From: Blautia sp. MSJ-9
GTDB lineage: Bacteria > Bacillota > Clostridia > Lachnospirales > Lachnospiraceae
NCBI RefSeq assembly: GCF_018919065.1
Contig: NZ_JAHLQG010000051.1
Span: 1-43,260 of the forward strand
Length of the DNA stretch: 43,260 bases
Direction of reading: 5' to 3'
Below are positions 17,661 to 25,476 of the stretch, piece by piece (positions within the stretch are counted from its first letter, which is position 1; every line of letters begins with the position of its first letter). Under the pieces are notes generated by a model. It made no database searches. It was not told the origin of the DNA and saw only the letters and a program-made list of their open reading frames with translations. The position numbers and the translations under genes are program-made.

Positions 17661-18764
17661 ATGATTATCGAAAAAAATACTAATAAATCTCCTTTTTTCG
17701 ACATCTGCAAGGAATATAATACTGTCAAATTGACCTGTAATGACGGTTTTTCAGTAATTTTATGCTCAGTTGGAGCTTCTATAAGACAGATTCTTTTTCC
17801 AACTTCTGATGGTGTCTTAAAAAATATTGCGCTTGCCTTCGACCAGGATTCTGCTTATTTTGGCAATTCACTGTATGCAGGTGCTACCCTTGCACCATGC
17901 GCCGGACGCATTTCACAGGGAAAGCTTCCGATAAATGGTACAGTCTATTCTTTGTCATTGAATGAGAATAATACCAATACTCTTCATGGTGGATTTCATA
18001 ATGCTTCGTTTAAGAATTGGGGACTTGTTTCTGCTGAAGTTAATAATGATATCGCTGTTGTAGTCTTTAAGATCGTATTAGAAGACGGCTTAGACGGATT
18101 TCCTGGAAACAGAGAAATAAAAGCTGTTTATACTCTGCAAAAAAATCATACTCTGACTTTAAGATATGAGGCAGTTTCTGATAAAGATACTTACTTTAAT
18201 ATTTCTAATCATACGTACTTTAATCTGACAGGTGACTTTTCCAAATCCGCGCTGGATCACAAACTGCAGATACAGGCAGATCGATATATCCTGAATACGC
18301 CTGAATTTACTCCTGAAGGTATTTCTAAAGTAGATGGAACACCGTTTGATCTGCGTCAACCTGCTGTACTTCAGGAGCAGATCAAAGCTTATCCAAATGA
18401 TATACAGATCAAAAGAAATCGGGGATATAATCATGAATATATCTTAAATCATAATATTTCTGCAACATCCCTGACTGCTCCGGCAACGGACAATAAACCT
18501 GACCTGAGCTGTACCTCACCGGATGGCTCTCTGGAACTTCAGATCAGCTCGGATTCTCCTTGTGTTGTCGTTTACTCCGGAGGATATTTCGAAACCGGAA
18601 TAGAATTAAAAGAAGGCCAGACCACAAGCCCTGATTGCGCCCTCGCCTTCGAATTCCAGGATTATCTGGATGCACCGGGTGGGCATGGATTCCCTTACAA
18701 TATTGTTCATGCAGGAGAATCATGGACGAGAGAAATATGTTATCGCTTCCTGAAACATTCATAA
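17661..18764 (+). CDS. Aldose 1-epimerase (galactose mutarotase family)
   Basis: 367 residues. It interconverts alpha and beta anomers of aldoses before phosphorylation. Family motifs in order: TLAPCAGRIS, LHGGFHNASF, a catalytic-His segment NISNHTYFNLTGDF, YNHEYIL, and near the C-terminus GIELKEGQTTSPD then ALAFEFQ with the likely catalytic Glu and the following PGGHGFPY. No signal peptide, so cytoplasmic. It lies divergent from the transporter operon, which fits processing of the imported sugar. The symbol galM is not assigned because substrate (galactose or arabinose) is uncertain. Confidence 0.9.
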   Translation: MIIEKNTNKSPFFDICKEYNTVKLTCNDGFSVILCSVGASIRQILFPTSDGVLKNIALAFDQDSAYFGNSLYAGATLAPCAGRISQGKLPINGTVYSLSLNENNTNTLHGGFHNASFKNWGLVSAEVNNDIAVVVFKIVLEDGLDGFPGNREIKAVYTLQKNHTLTLRYEAVSDKDTYFNISNHTYFNLTGDFSKSALDHKLQIQADRYILNTPEFTPEGISKVDGTPFDLRQPAVLQEQIKAYPNDIQIKRNRGYNHEYILNHNISATSLTAPATDNKPDLSCTSPDGSLELQISSDSPCVVVYSGGYFETGIELKEGQTTSPDCALAFEFQDYLDAPGGHGFPYNIVHAGESWTREICYRFLKHS

Positions 18765-18778
18765 CCTACACATAACGC

Positions 18779-18820
18779 AAACAGGGGGTGTCTGAAAAAT
18801 AGACATTCCCCCTGTTCTTT
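18779..18820. terminator. Bidirectional terminator after the epimerase
   Basis: ACAGGGGGTGTCT / AGACATTCCCCCTGT stem with loop GAAAAAT, followed by TTCTTT on the plus strand. It lies between convergent stops at 18764 and 18849. Confidence 0.85.
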
Positions 18821-18848
18821 ATCCGTTGGTATTTTCATTATTAGGCGC

Positions 18849-19151
18849 TTAACTATGTCTCCGCTCAAGCTGAGTAATCCGATCTGTCAGAGAATTAAGT
18901 TTAAACTCATCAACAAGCATTTTATTCATCCATACGGTAAATCTATCCATCTGATTAATCAGGCTCAAATGACTCTCTGCAAGAAGAGAAATATTTCTGT
19001 CCGTTACATTCTCTAAATGTCGTCTAAGATTTGCAAAGTTATTCCTCGTCTCTTCTTCAAAACGCTCCTGATGTTCTCCCATTCGATCCATTCGAGTTAC
19101 AAGCCCTTTGACCTCTGCCAAAACAGCTTCCAGTATTTGTCTGTCTGTCAC
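18849..19151 (-). CDS. Small coiled-coil protein, function unknown
   Basis: 100 residues from the GTG at 19151. AAAGGAGG lies seven to eight bases upstream, whereas an earlier GTG overlaps that site. Sequence is heptad-like (ILEAVLAEVKGLVTRMDRM, DRITQLERRHS) with no membrane segment or signal peptide. A -10 TATAAT is near 19200 with a weak TAGACG -35 on the minus strand. Similar short predicted coiled-coil proteins occur in Lachnospiraceae, but I know of no function. Its neighbours give no clear clue. Confidence 0.7.
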   Translation of the reverse strand: MTDRQILEAVLAEVKGLVTRMDRMGEHQERFEEETRNNFANLRRHLENVTDRNISLLAESHLSLINQMDRFTVWMNKMLVDEFKLNSLTDRITQLERRHS

Positions 19152-19267
19152 CAGTTCCACCTCCTTTATAGTCCGTATCGTTCTTTTGTATGTGAATGAT
19201 TATATCACATCTATTACAACACGTCTATTAAGAATCCATAAACATTTGCCCATGTAGATGTCTGATG

Positions 19268-19354
19268 GTTACTGTTCAAATACTACTATTCCGCGAGGTG
19301 TTTTGGCATATATATGTCAAAATCCCGAGACATACAGTGCTACTTACTTATAGC
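19268..19354 (+). repeat. Dispersed ~88-bp hairpin element, copy A
   Basis: Begins GTTACTGTTCA, then CCGCGAGGTGTTTTGGCAT, hairpin to ATGTCAAAATCCCGAGACAT, ending in TATAGC. It shares about 60 of the first 70 bases with copy C at 36579. The stem TTTTGGCAT/ATGTCAAAA retains pairing through G-U where copy C has G-C. The 3' end has promoter-like but degenerate GAGACA and TATAGC. Confidence 0.8.
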
Positions 19355-19362
19355 CTGGTACT

Positions 19363-20358
19363 TTATTCGTTATTATTCAACTTCTCCTCAATCGCCTCAC
19401 CAACCCTGTTATAAATAGTCACCGCATCCTGTATATGCGGAATCGTATTTCCATCCGCTCCGGAAGCGCCTGCGGAAACAAAGATATACTCTCTTCCCTC
19501 AATCTCCGCAAAACTAGCCAGGCAATGTCCTGCCTCACTGGTATAGCCGGTCTTGCCGCCGAGGATTTTTCCACCTGTGACGGTCGGATCAGAGAGGTTT
19601 TTAAACATTGTACTGTAATAAGTGATGCCATCCGGGTGGATATTGGTAACTCCGGTGGAATGTCTGGAACTCTCCACAATCTCACGGAACGTATCATTCT
19701 TAATACAATACTTCATCAACACCACAATATCCTTAACCGTACTATAATGATCCGGGTTATGCAGTCCTGTGGAATCGCAGAAGTGTGTATTATCCATTCC
19801 AAGCTTCTTAGCCTTCTTATTCATCAGCTCCGCAAAATCCGCCTCAGAACCACTGATCGTATCCGCCAGTGCAATACAGCACTCGGCCCCCGATGGCAGC
19901 ATCGCACCATACAGCAGATCGATCACCCTGACATTCTCTCCCGGCTGAAAACCTGCCTGTGTCGCATCCTGCTCATACAACCCCGCAAACATCTCATCCG
20001 TCAGTGTAATCTCCTCATCCAGATCCTTCAGATTCTCAATGGCAACGATCACCGTCATGATCTTCGTCATAGAAGCCGGATAAATCTGCTCATCACCATT
20101 GATCTCTCCCAGGATCTTACCTCCCCGCGCCTGCATCAGGATTGCATTCGGACTGTTGATCCCACTGATATCCACTTCCTTCAGAACCGGCTGCTCAAAC
20201 TGTTCAAACCAGTCCTTCACACCCTTGTTCCATCCAATCATAATGACCAGAGCACAGATAATAATCACCTCAGCAAACACACAAGCCACAATCCTGCCCC
20301 TGTATCTCCACGCATAACTTCTCCCACTTTTCTTCTTTCCACGTCTCCTCGCTGCCAA
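19363..20358 (-). CDS. D-alanyl-D-alanine carboxypeptidase-like protein (SxxK serine peptidase)
   Basis: 331 residues. TTG start at 20358 preceded by GGAGG at seven bases. Basic N-terminus then one membrane anchor (about 22-43) with the catalytic domain outside. Active-site motifs: SMTK at 96-99 (nucleophile Ser96) and KTG at 269-271. The second motif, normally S-x-N, reads SGA at 156-158. Members of this family trim pentapeptide stems of peptidoglycan. The Asn loss may mean altered activity or a subfamily trait. It follows the rplA terminator in the same direction but is a separate unit. Confidence 0.87.
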   Translation of the reverse strand: MAARRRGKKKSGRSYAWRYRGRIVACVFAEVIIICALVIMIGWNKGVKDWFEQFEQPVLKEVDISGINSPNAILMQARGGKILGEINGDEQIYPASMTKIMTVIVAIENLKDLDEEITLTDEMFAGLYEQDATQAGFQPGENVRVIDLLYGAMLPSGAECCIALADTISGSEADFAELMNKKAKKLGMDNTHFCDSTGLHNPDHYSTVKDIVVLMKYCIKNDTFREIVESSRHSTGVTNIHPDGITYYSTMFKNLSDPTVTGGKILGGKTGYTSEAGHCLASFAEIEGREYIFVSAGASGADGNTIPHIQDAVTIYNRVGEAIEEKLNNNE

Positions 20359-20488
20359 ACTAACTCCTCCTGTCTGCTTCTACATCATTGCTTAGCATAC
20401 AATAAATATATCTAGCCAATCTCTAATTCACCCCCTACTATACCACACTCCCTAAAAACATTGTAACCCCATTCTTCTCGCGAGAACG

Positions 20489-20524
20489 CAAAAAGACCCC
20501 CGGAGAAATTCTCCGAGAGTCTTA
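20489..20524 (-). terminator. Terminator of the rpmG-rplA operon
   Basis: Minus-strand hairpin CUCUCGGAG / CUCCGGGGG (with G-U pairs), closed by AAGA-type flanks and followed by TTTTT. It starts about 17 bp after the rplA stop. Confidence 0.88.
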
Positions 20525-20539
20525 AATTGCTAAAATCTA

Positions 20540-21232
20540 TTATGCTAATTTCATTGGGTTGATCTTCACACCAGGTCCCATTGTCGGAGCGATTACAACG
20601 CTCTTTAAATACTGACCTTTCAGTGTGCTTGGTCTAGCCTTAACGATAGCATCGATCAGCGTCTGGAAGTTGTCGCTTAACTGTTCTTCTGTAAAGGATG
20701 CTTTACCAACCGGAACATGAATGATGTTGGTTTTATCAAGACGGTACTCAATCTTACCTGCTTTGATATCGTGAACTGCTTTAGTAACGTCCATTGTTAC
20801 TGTACCAGCTTTCGGGTTTGGCATTAAACCTTTCGGTCCAAGTACACGACCAAGACGACCTACAACACCCATCATATCTGGAGTTGCAACAACAACGTCA
20901 AAGTCTAACCATCCTTCATTCTGGATCTTCGGAATAAGTTCCTCAGCTCCTACGAATTCAGCACCTGCTGCTTTTGCTTCTTCAGCTTTAGCATCTTTAG
21001 CGAATACTAAAACACGAACTTTTTTACCAGTACCATGTGGCAGAACTACTGCACCACGGATCTGCTGGTCTGCATGACGTCCATCGCAGCCTGTACGGAT
21101 ATGAACTTCGATAGTTTCGTCAAATTTAGCAACTGCAGCTTTTTTAACTAAGCTGATAGCTTCTGCGGTATCATATAATGTAGCGCGGTCTACTGCTTTA
21201 GCAGCTTCCACGTATTTCTTTCCTCGTTTCAT
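20540..21232 (-). CDS. rplA: 50S ribosomal protein L1
   Basis: 230 residues from the ATG at 21232 with AGGAGG eight bases upstream; a longer upstream frame lacks one. Canonical L1: [15 protein letters not shown], the TRNA-stalk region [34 protein letters not shown] and the C-terminal GPGVKINP. It binds 23S rRNA helices 76-78 at the E-site stalk and usually represses its own operon by binding an rRNA-like mRNA site. Such a site lies directly before this gene and another before rplK. Confidence 0.97.
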   Translation of the reverse strand: MKRGKKYVEAAKAVDRATLYDTAEAISLVKKAAVAKFDETIEVHIRTGCDGRHADQQIRGAVVLPHGTGKKVRVLVFAKDAKAEEAKAAGAEFVGAEELIPKIQNEGWLDFDVVVATPDMMGVVGRLGRVLGPKGLMPNPKAGTVTMDVTKAVHDIKAGKIEYRLDKTNIIHVPVGKASFTEEQLSDNFQTLIDAIVKARPSTLKGQYLKSVVIAPTMGPGVKINPMKLA

Positions 21233-21245
21233 TTCTATAACCTCC

Positions 21246-21274
21246 TGTGGTATTTGCGGGGAACGCCCTCCCAC
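21246..21274 (-). promoter_or_regulatory. Putative L1-binding mRNA site before rplA
   Basis: Minus strand GTGGGAGGG ... CCCCGCAAATACCACA: GUGG pairs with CCAC and GGG with CCC, leaving an asymmetric internal loop. The flanks GUGGGAGG and AAUACCAC are those of helix 76 in 23S rRNA, the L1 site, as I recall the E. coli sequence. It lies immediately before the ribosome site. Confidence 0.7.
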
Positions 21275-21293
21275 TTACTATTTAATATTAAAA

Positions 21294-21719
21294 TTAATCA
21301 ACTACTTCGATTCCCATACTTCTTGCAGTACCAGCGATCATGCTCATAGCTGCTTCGAGGGATGCTGCATTTAAGTCTTTCATCTTAAGTTCAGCGATTT
21401 CCTGAACCTGAGCTTTAGTAACCTTAGCAACTTTTGTCTTGTTCGGTACGCCGGAACCGGATTTAATCTTAGCAGCTTTCTTAAGAAGAACTGCAGCCGG
21501 CGGAGTTTTGGTTATGAAGCTGAAACTTCTGTCTGCATAAACAGTGATAACTACAGGAATGATTAAGTCTCCCTGATCTGCTGTTCTTGCATTGAACTCT
21601 TTTGTGAACTGAACGATATTTACACCGTGCTGTCCAAGAGCTGGACCTACAGGTGGTGCTGGAGTTGCTTTACCAGCCGGAATCTGTAATTTGATATATC
21701 CTGTTACTTTCTTTGCCAT
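21294..21719 (-). CDS. rplK: 50S ribosomal protein L11
   Basis: 141 residues, full length. N-terminal [33 protein letters not shown] and the C-terminal rRNA-binding domain around [12 protein letters not shown] are typical. It forms the GTPase-associated centre. AGGAGG precedes the ATG by eight bases. It sits between nusG and rplA in the usual order. Confidence 0.98.
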   Translation of the reverse strand: MAKKVTGYIKLQIPAGKATPAPPVGPALGQHGVNIVQFTKEFNARTADQGDLIIPVVITVYADRSFSFITKTPPAAVLLKKAAKIKSGSGVPNKTKVAKVTKAQVQEIAELKMKDLNAASLEAAMSMIAGTARSMGIEVVD

Positions 21720-21735
21720 TTTTCGGCACCTCCTA

Positions 21736-21769
21736 TGTGGTATTGGCGGGGGTTTATGGTCCCTCCCAC
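21736..21769 (-). promoter_or_regulatory. Putative L1-binding mRNA site before rplK
   Basis: Minus strand GTGGGAGGG ... CCCCCGCCAATACCACA, just before the rplK ribosome site. It shares both arms with the site before rplA; only the loop differs in length. Both resemble the L1 site on 23S rRNA. Confidence 0.7.
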
Positions 21770-21789
21770 GATATTGTTACCTTTGCTTG

Positions 21790-22305
21790 TTACATCTGTT
21801 TGATTTCTGCGAAACTAATTTCTACCGGCGTTTCGCGGCCGAAAAGTTCAACATTGATCGTTGCTGTCTGTTTCTGCACATTGAGGGCAGTGATAACACC
21901 AACGGTATCTTTCCAGGCACCGCCTGTGACAACAACTGTATCACCCTCTGCGAAATCTACCTGAATATCCTCATTCTGGATACCAAGAGGAAGCATCTCT
22001 TCCTCAGTTAACGGTACCGGCTTGGACCCTGGTCCAACGAAGCCTGTTACACCTCTGGTGTTACGGACAACATACCATGTATCGTCATTCATAACCATGT
22101 TGAGAAGTACATAGCCAGGAAACATTTTCTTCTGAACCTGTTTCACAGTTCCGTTCTTCAGCTCGGATACTTCCTGTAAAGGAACACGAACTTCAAGGAT
22201 CTGATCTTCCAGGTGTCGGTTTTCGATGGTTTTTTCAATGTTGGCTTTTACTTTGTTTTCATACCCGGAATAAGTATGAACAACATACCATTTCGCTTCT
22301 GACAT
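21790..22305 (-). CDS. nusG: Transcription termination/antitermination factor NusG
   Basis: 171 residues. NGN domain (KWYVVHTYSGYENKVKANI, KMFPGYVLLNMVM, RGVTGFVG) and a C-terminal KOW domain (FAEGDTVVVTGGAWKDTVG). It binds RNA polymerase and couples transcription with ribosomes. Starts 15 bp after secE in the same operon. Confidence 0.97.
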   Translation of the reverse strand: MSEAKWYVVHTYSGYENKVKANIEKTIENRHLEDQILEVRVPLQEVSELKNGTVKQVQKKMFPGYVLLNMVMNDDTWYVVRNTRGVTGFVGPGSKPVPLTEEEMLPLGIQNEDIQVDFAEGDTVVVTGGAWKDTVGVITALNVQKQTATINVELFGRETPVEISFAEIKQM

Positions 22306-22320
22306 ACAATCACCTTATCC

Positions 22321-22530
22321 TTATTTCATTAAAAGATTAATGCCTTCGAGAATAAATGAATCCATTACGCTGATCAGTACGCAAAGCACGATTGATACAC
22401 ACACAACCACGATGGTCTGTTTGATCAAAGTGCTGCGGTCTGTCCAGACGATCTTCTTGAATTCTGATTGAAGTCCCTGAAACCAACTCTTCTTCTGGCT
22501 CTTGCCAGCAGATTTTTCATTTCCTTGCAT
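22321..22530 (-). CDS. secE: Protein translocase subunit SecE
   Basis: 69 residues with a single C-terminal membrane segment (TIVVVCVSIVLCVLISVMDS) after a basic region including WFQGLQSEFKKIVWTDR, the conserved SecE amphipathic helix. Normal length for the short Gram-positive form. It stabilises SecY in the inner membrane channel. Lies between rpmG and nusG as usual. Confidence 0.95.
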   Translation of the reverse strand: MQGNEKSAGKSQKKSWFQGLQSEFKKIVWTDRSTLIKQTIVVVCVSIVLCVLISVMDSFILEGINLLMK

Positions 22531-22582
22531 AGCCTGACCTCACAATTCTCTGTGAGTAACTGTTTCGTCCAGTTACCTTGGA

Positions 22583-22732
22583 TTACTTTGTTTCCTTATG
22601 CAGAGTGTGTTTGCGGCAGAACTTACAATATTTCTGAGTTTCCATTCTTTCAGGATGGTTCTTTTTCTCCTTAGTCATATTGTAGTTACGCTGCTTGCAC
22701 TCGGTACATGCTAATGTAATCTTAACGCGCAC
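22583..22732 (-). CDS. rpmG: 50S ribosomal protein L33
   Basis: 49 residues from a GTG at 22732 with GGAGG eight bases upstream. Sequence [17 protein letters not shown] with later [13 protein letters not shown]: two CxxC pairs, so the zinc-binding form. First gene of the rpmG-secE-nusG-rplK-rplA operon. Confidence 0.93.
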   Translation of the reverse strand: MRVKITLACTECKQRNYNMTKEKKNHPERMETQKYCKFCRKHTLHKETK

Positions 22733-22844
22733 AACTTCCACCTCCAGTGTTTTCATTTGCATGGTCGTTTTTCTCACGCCTGACGATGTATCCGTCATCT
22801 TTTTCGGGCATAAAAAAAAGACCTAACTTCCATGTCGCTTGTCA

Positions 22845-22874
22845 AGTTTATCACACATGACATGCTCAAGTCAA
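22845..22874 (-). promoter_or_regulatory. Promoter of the rpmG-secE-nusG-rplKA operon
   Basis: TTGACT (22874-22869), 18-bp spacer, TAAACT (22850-22845) preceded by TGA (extended -10). An imperfect dyad AAGACTTGACTT / AAGTTAGGTCTT plus eight T overlaps it and may also end transcripts from upstream. The rest of 22875-23036 shows nothing recognisable. Confidence 0.65.
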
Positions 22875-23036
22875 GTCTTTTCTTATATTTATGCCTATAT
22901 TTTATCGCGTATTTTTCGCATTTAGAATCTCTTGAAAAATCAGGAAGATCATTTTGCAGATATCAGAAAACATATTCTCTATATTCCGCCAAAATATGAC
23001 GCTTTCTCCCTGAAACTCTCTGAATCCGCCAGTACA

Positions 23037-24884
23037 TCAGATTGATTTCTCCGCGATATGATAGGATCCTTTAAATGTTCTCTTCACCTGATACAAACAC
23101 TTATCTGCTTCCTCATACAGTTCCTGGAACGTCGCTCCGGCTCTCTCTGTAGTAACGATTCCCATGGATGCCGAGATCATTACAGACTTGTCGTCTTTTT
23201 CATAGTTAATATGAAGTTTTGCAGAAAGCCTCTGCAAACTCTCTTCCGCATCCTGTCTGGGCATATTTGGCATGAAAACTACGAATTCATCACCCCCCAG
23301 TCGACAGACAACATCCTTTGCCCTGCAATGTTTCTGCATGGTAAGAACCACTTCATAGAGTGCCTTATCGCCCCACATATGACCAAGCACATCATTTAGT
23401 GTCTTGAAATTATCCAGGTCTGCAATAGTGAAAGTATGTACACATCCCTCATCCGGTGCATTCTCCAGAAGCTGGTTGATCATCGCCGTACCTGCTGCAC
23501 GGTTCATCGCACCGGTCAGCAGATCCGTCATGGCTTCTTTCTGTAGTTTAAGCATATTATTCTCAAGACTGGTAATGTCCTCAATACTTCCAACCATACG
23601 GGAAACTTTTCCAGATTCATCATACAGATTCGTAGTATTAAACTGCAGGTATCTCAGTTTCCCTCCCGCACGTATTTTTACCTTTCGTGACCGGGATGTC
23701 TCCGATGAATCCACAGACTGCAAAATCTCCTCGATCACTGAACAGGTAGCCGGATTAATATCCCTGATTTTCTTAAGCAGTACCGGAATACTCAACTGTG
23801 CCTGATCCAGTCCCAGTTCCAGATATTTGTCATTCAGAAACTGTATCAATTCTGTTTCCACATCATAAGTAAAAACACATAAATCACTGTCTTTGGCAGT
23901 AATACGGTAAGTTTCTTCATTCAGTGTCAGCTGACGATTCAGATTTCGGATATAGACTCTGTCCTGTCTCTGAAAATGCAGATAAACCCCCGCAAACACA
24001 GCCAGTGCCAACAGAATCTTAATCGTCAGAAACAGTACATACCTCTGATATGTCCTGCCTGTCTTCAGTACATAATCTTTATCTATGATAGTTACCACAT
24101 ACAGATCATATCCCTTCACCGGGCTGATCACTGCCATCTTATTTCCATAATCGCTGTTAATCTCAAACGGAACAGTAACCCCTATCCGCGCTCTGAATTC
24201 GATCGTAGAAAGTGGAACACTCAACCCTCTCATTTCCAGATCTGCAAAAATATTACTGCCAAATGCCGCATCTGTATTTCTGCCAACTATACAGTCCCCA
24301 TTACCATCAGCAATAAACATGCTCGTATATTTCGCACTCCTGCCGGACTGCTTAAATACACTCAGTCTGCTTCCGAAAAGCACTCCGCAGAGTACTCCTT
24401 CTGTTTCACCATCCCCGCCCTTCACAGGTACAGACAAAAGAACTCCATTGTCATAGGAACTGCTGCATTTTGCAAGGCCTCTGCCTCCTGCCATACTGGT
24501 CTGAAAATATTCCGTGTCTGAATAATCCCGACCAGTTTCCGCTGCAAAACCATCTTTACCTATAATGCGAAAATATTCAAACTCCGTTGCTTTCTCACTG
24601 AAATTCTCATAAAGCAAATCTCTGGTTTCCTTGTCATCCAAAGACATCTTGCTGATAAACTTCGCAGCATAATCCAGGATATCATAATACTTATCCGCTT
24701 TATACCGAACCAGGCTGGCATTCTGTTCCGTCCATTCTGTGATGAAATCGCGGGACTTGGATTTCTCCGCTTCCTTTACCGATGTATTAAAATTAATCGG
24801 CGCCCATGCAATGAAGATCACTGCAATGAGAGCTGTAAAAAATAAGATTCTCTTTCGCCTTTTTTTATTATCTGGCCTACTCAC
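23037..24884 (-). CDS. Membrane diguanylate cyclase, dCache-PAS-GGDEF
   Basis: 615 residues from a GTG at 24884 that has GGAGG nine bases upstream. An ATG at 24920 would add 12 residues but lacks a ribosome site. Layout (short numbering): membrane helix about 12-29; extracellular dCache-like sensor to about 280 (SDTEYFQTS, FIADGNGDCIVG, SPVKGYDLYVVTI); second helix 281-300; PAS-like region about 325-440; GGDEF domain at the C-terminus. Active site GGDEF at 530-534, with RAKD five residues before it, a product-inhibition I-site. It should make cyclic di-GMP in response to an external ligand. Its promoter lies in dispersed-element copy B. Confidence 0.9.
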   Translation of the reverse strand: MSRPDNKKRRKRILFFTALIAVIFIAWAPINFNTSVKEAEKSKSRDFITEWTEQNASLVRYKADKYYDILDYAAKFISKMSLDDKETRDLLYENFSEKATEFEYFRIIGKDGFAAETGRDYSDTEYFQTSMAGGRGLAKCSSSYDNGVLLSVPVKGGDGETEGVLCGVLFGSRLSVFKQSGRSAKYTSMFIADGNGDCIVGRNTDAAFGSNIFADLEMRGLSVPLSTIEFRARIGVTVPFEINSDYGNKMAVISPVKGYDLYVVTIIDKDYVLKTGRTYQRYVLFLTIKILLALAVFAGVYLHFQRQDRVYIRNLNRQLTLNEETYRITAKDSDLCVFTYDVETELIQFLNDKYLELGLDQAQLSIPVLLKKIRDINPATCSVIEEILQSVDSSETSRSRKVKIRAGGKLRYLQFNTTNLYDESGKVSRMVGSIEDITSLENNMLKLQKEAMTDLLTGAMNRAAGTAMINQLLENAPDEGCVHTFTIADLDNFKTLNDVLGHMWGDKALYEVVLTMQKHCRAKDVVCRLGGDEFVVFMPNMPRQDAEESLQRLSAKLHINYEKDDKSVMISASMGIVTTERAGATFQELYEEADKCLYQVKRTFKGSYHIAEKSI

Positions 24885-24956
24885 CTTTATACGCCTCCGC
24901 GCTCTACTTTTAACAGACATATGATGTCTATTCTCAATAACGGAAAACTTTTTTCC

Positions 24957-24985
24957 ATTATATAAGTATTACGCACGGATGTCAA
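24957..24985 (-). promoter_or_regulatory. Consensus promoter of the diguanylate cyclase gene
   Basis: TTGACA (24985-24980), 17-bp spacer, TATAAT (24962-24957) on the minus strand. It coincides with the 3' end of the dispersed-element copy B. Confidence 0.85.
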
Positions 24986-25043
24986 AGTTTATTGCCTGTT
25001 CATGCCAAAACACCTCTCTGGATAACAGCGCGTGAACAGTAAC
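24957..25043 (-). repeat. Dispersed ~88-bp element, copy B (carries a promoter)
   Basis: Minus strand GTTACTGTTCACGCGCTG then GAGAGGTGTTTTGGCATGAA matches copy C. The right arm of the hairpin is lost. GACAT-CCGTGCG re-aligns with GACATGCCGTGCG of copy C. TATAAT stands where A and C have TATAGC and TATACG. Length is 87 bp as in the other copies. Confidence 0.7.
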
Positions 25044-25053
25044 CTTCATCTTT

Positions 25054-25476
25054 CTATTTCGTCTGTCCGGAAATCTGCTTCAGAAGTTCAATCTCACTGA
25101 TAAACTCTGAATCATTTCCCTGACTGTCAATATATATGCCCTGCCATCCGGATCTGCGGCGGCTGCTGACAATGATATATTCTGTTGAAATTCTTCCCTG
25201 CTTCTCCCGTAATTCTTCATCAGAAAAATGCAGTTCCGGATTATAAACGACACTACGGATTTCATCGGAAGCAAAACTTCTGCTCTCCTGATATGCCTGC
25301 GGACATCCCGCTTTATCAAACATGAGATCTGCCTTTACAAGCAGTTCTCCCAAATCCCGAAATTTAATCGCACTCGGAAATAATCTACAATAAGCTCTCC
25401 CTGCCCTGTTCTCTCCATTTCTCTCATCTGTACAGATGTATAAAGTACTGACAGGTAAATCACTTCTTTTTCTCAT
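25054..25476 (-). CDS. Small protein of unknown function downstream of BTAD regulator
   Basis: 140 residues if it starts at the ATG at 25476 (MRKRSDLPVS), or 154 from 25518. Neither has an ideal ribosome site (G-rich stretches 12-13 bases upstream). It overlaps the end of the BTAD gene, so translational coupling is likely. Composition is mixed alpha/beta (STLYICTDERNG, STEYIIVSSRRRSGWQGIYI) and there is no signal peptide or membrane segment. I do not recognise a family. Position suggests a partner or effector of the regulator, but this is inference. Confidence 0.6.
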   Translation of the reverse strand: MRKRSDLPVSTLYICTDERNGENRAGRAYCRLFPSAIKFRDLGELLVKADLMFDKAGCPQAYQESRSFASDEIRSVVYNPELHFSDEELREKQGRISTEYIIVSSRRRSGWQGIYIDSQGNDSEFISEIELLKQISGQTK

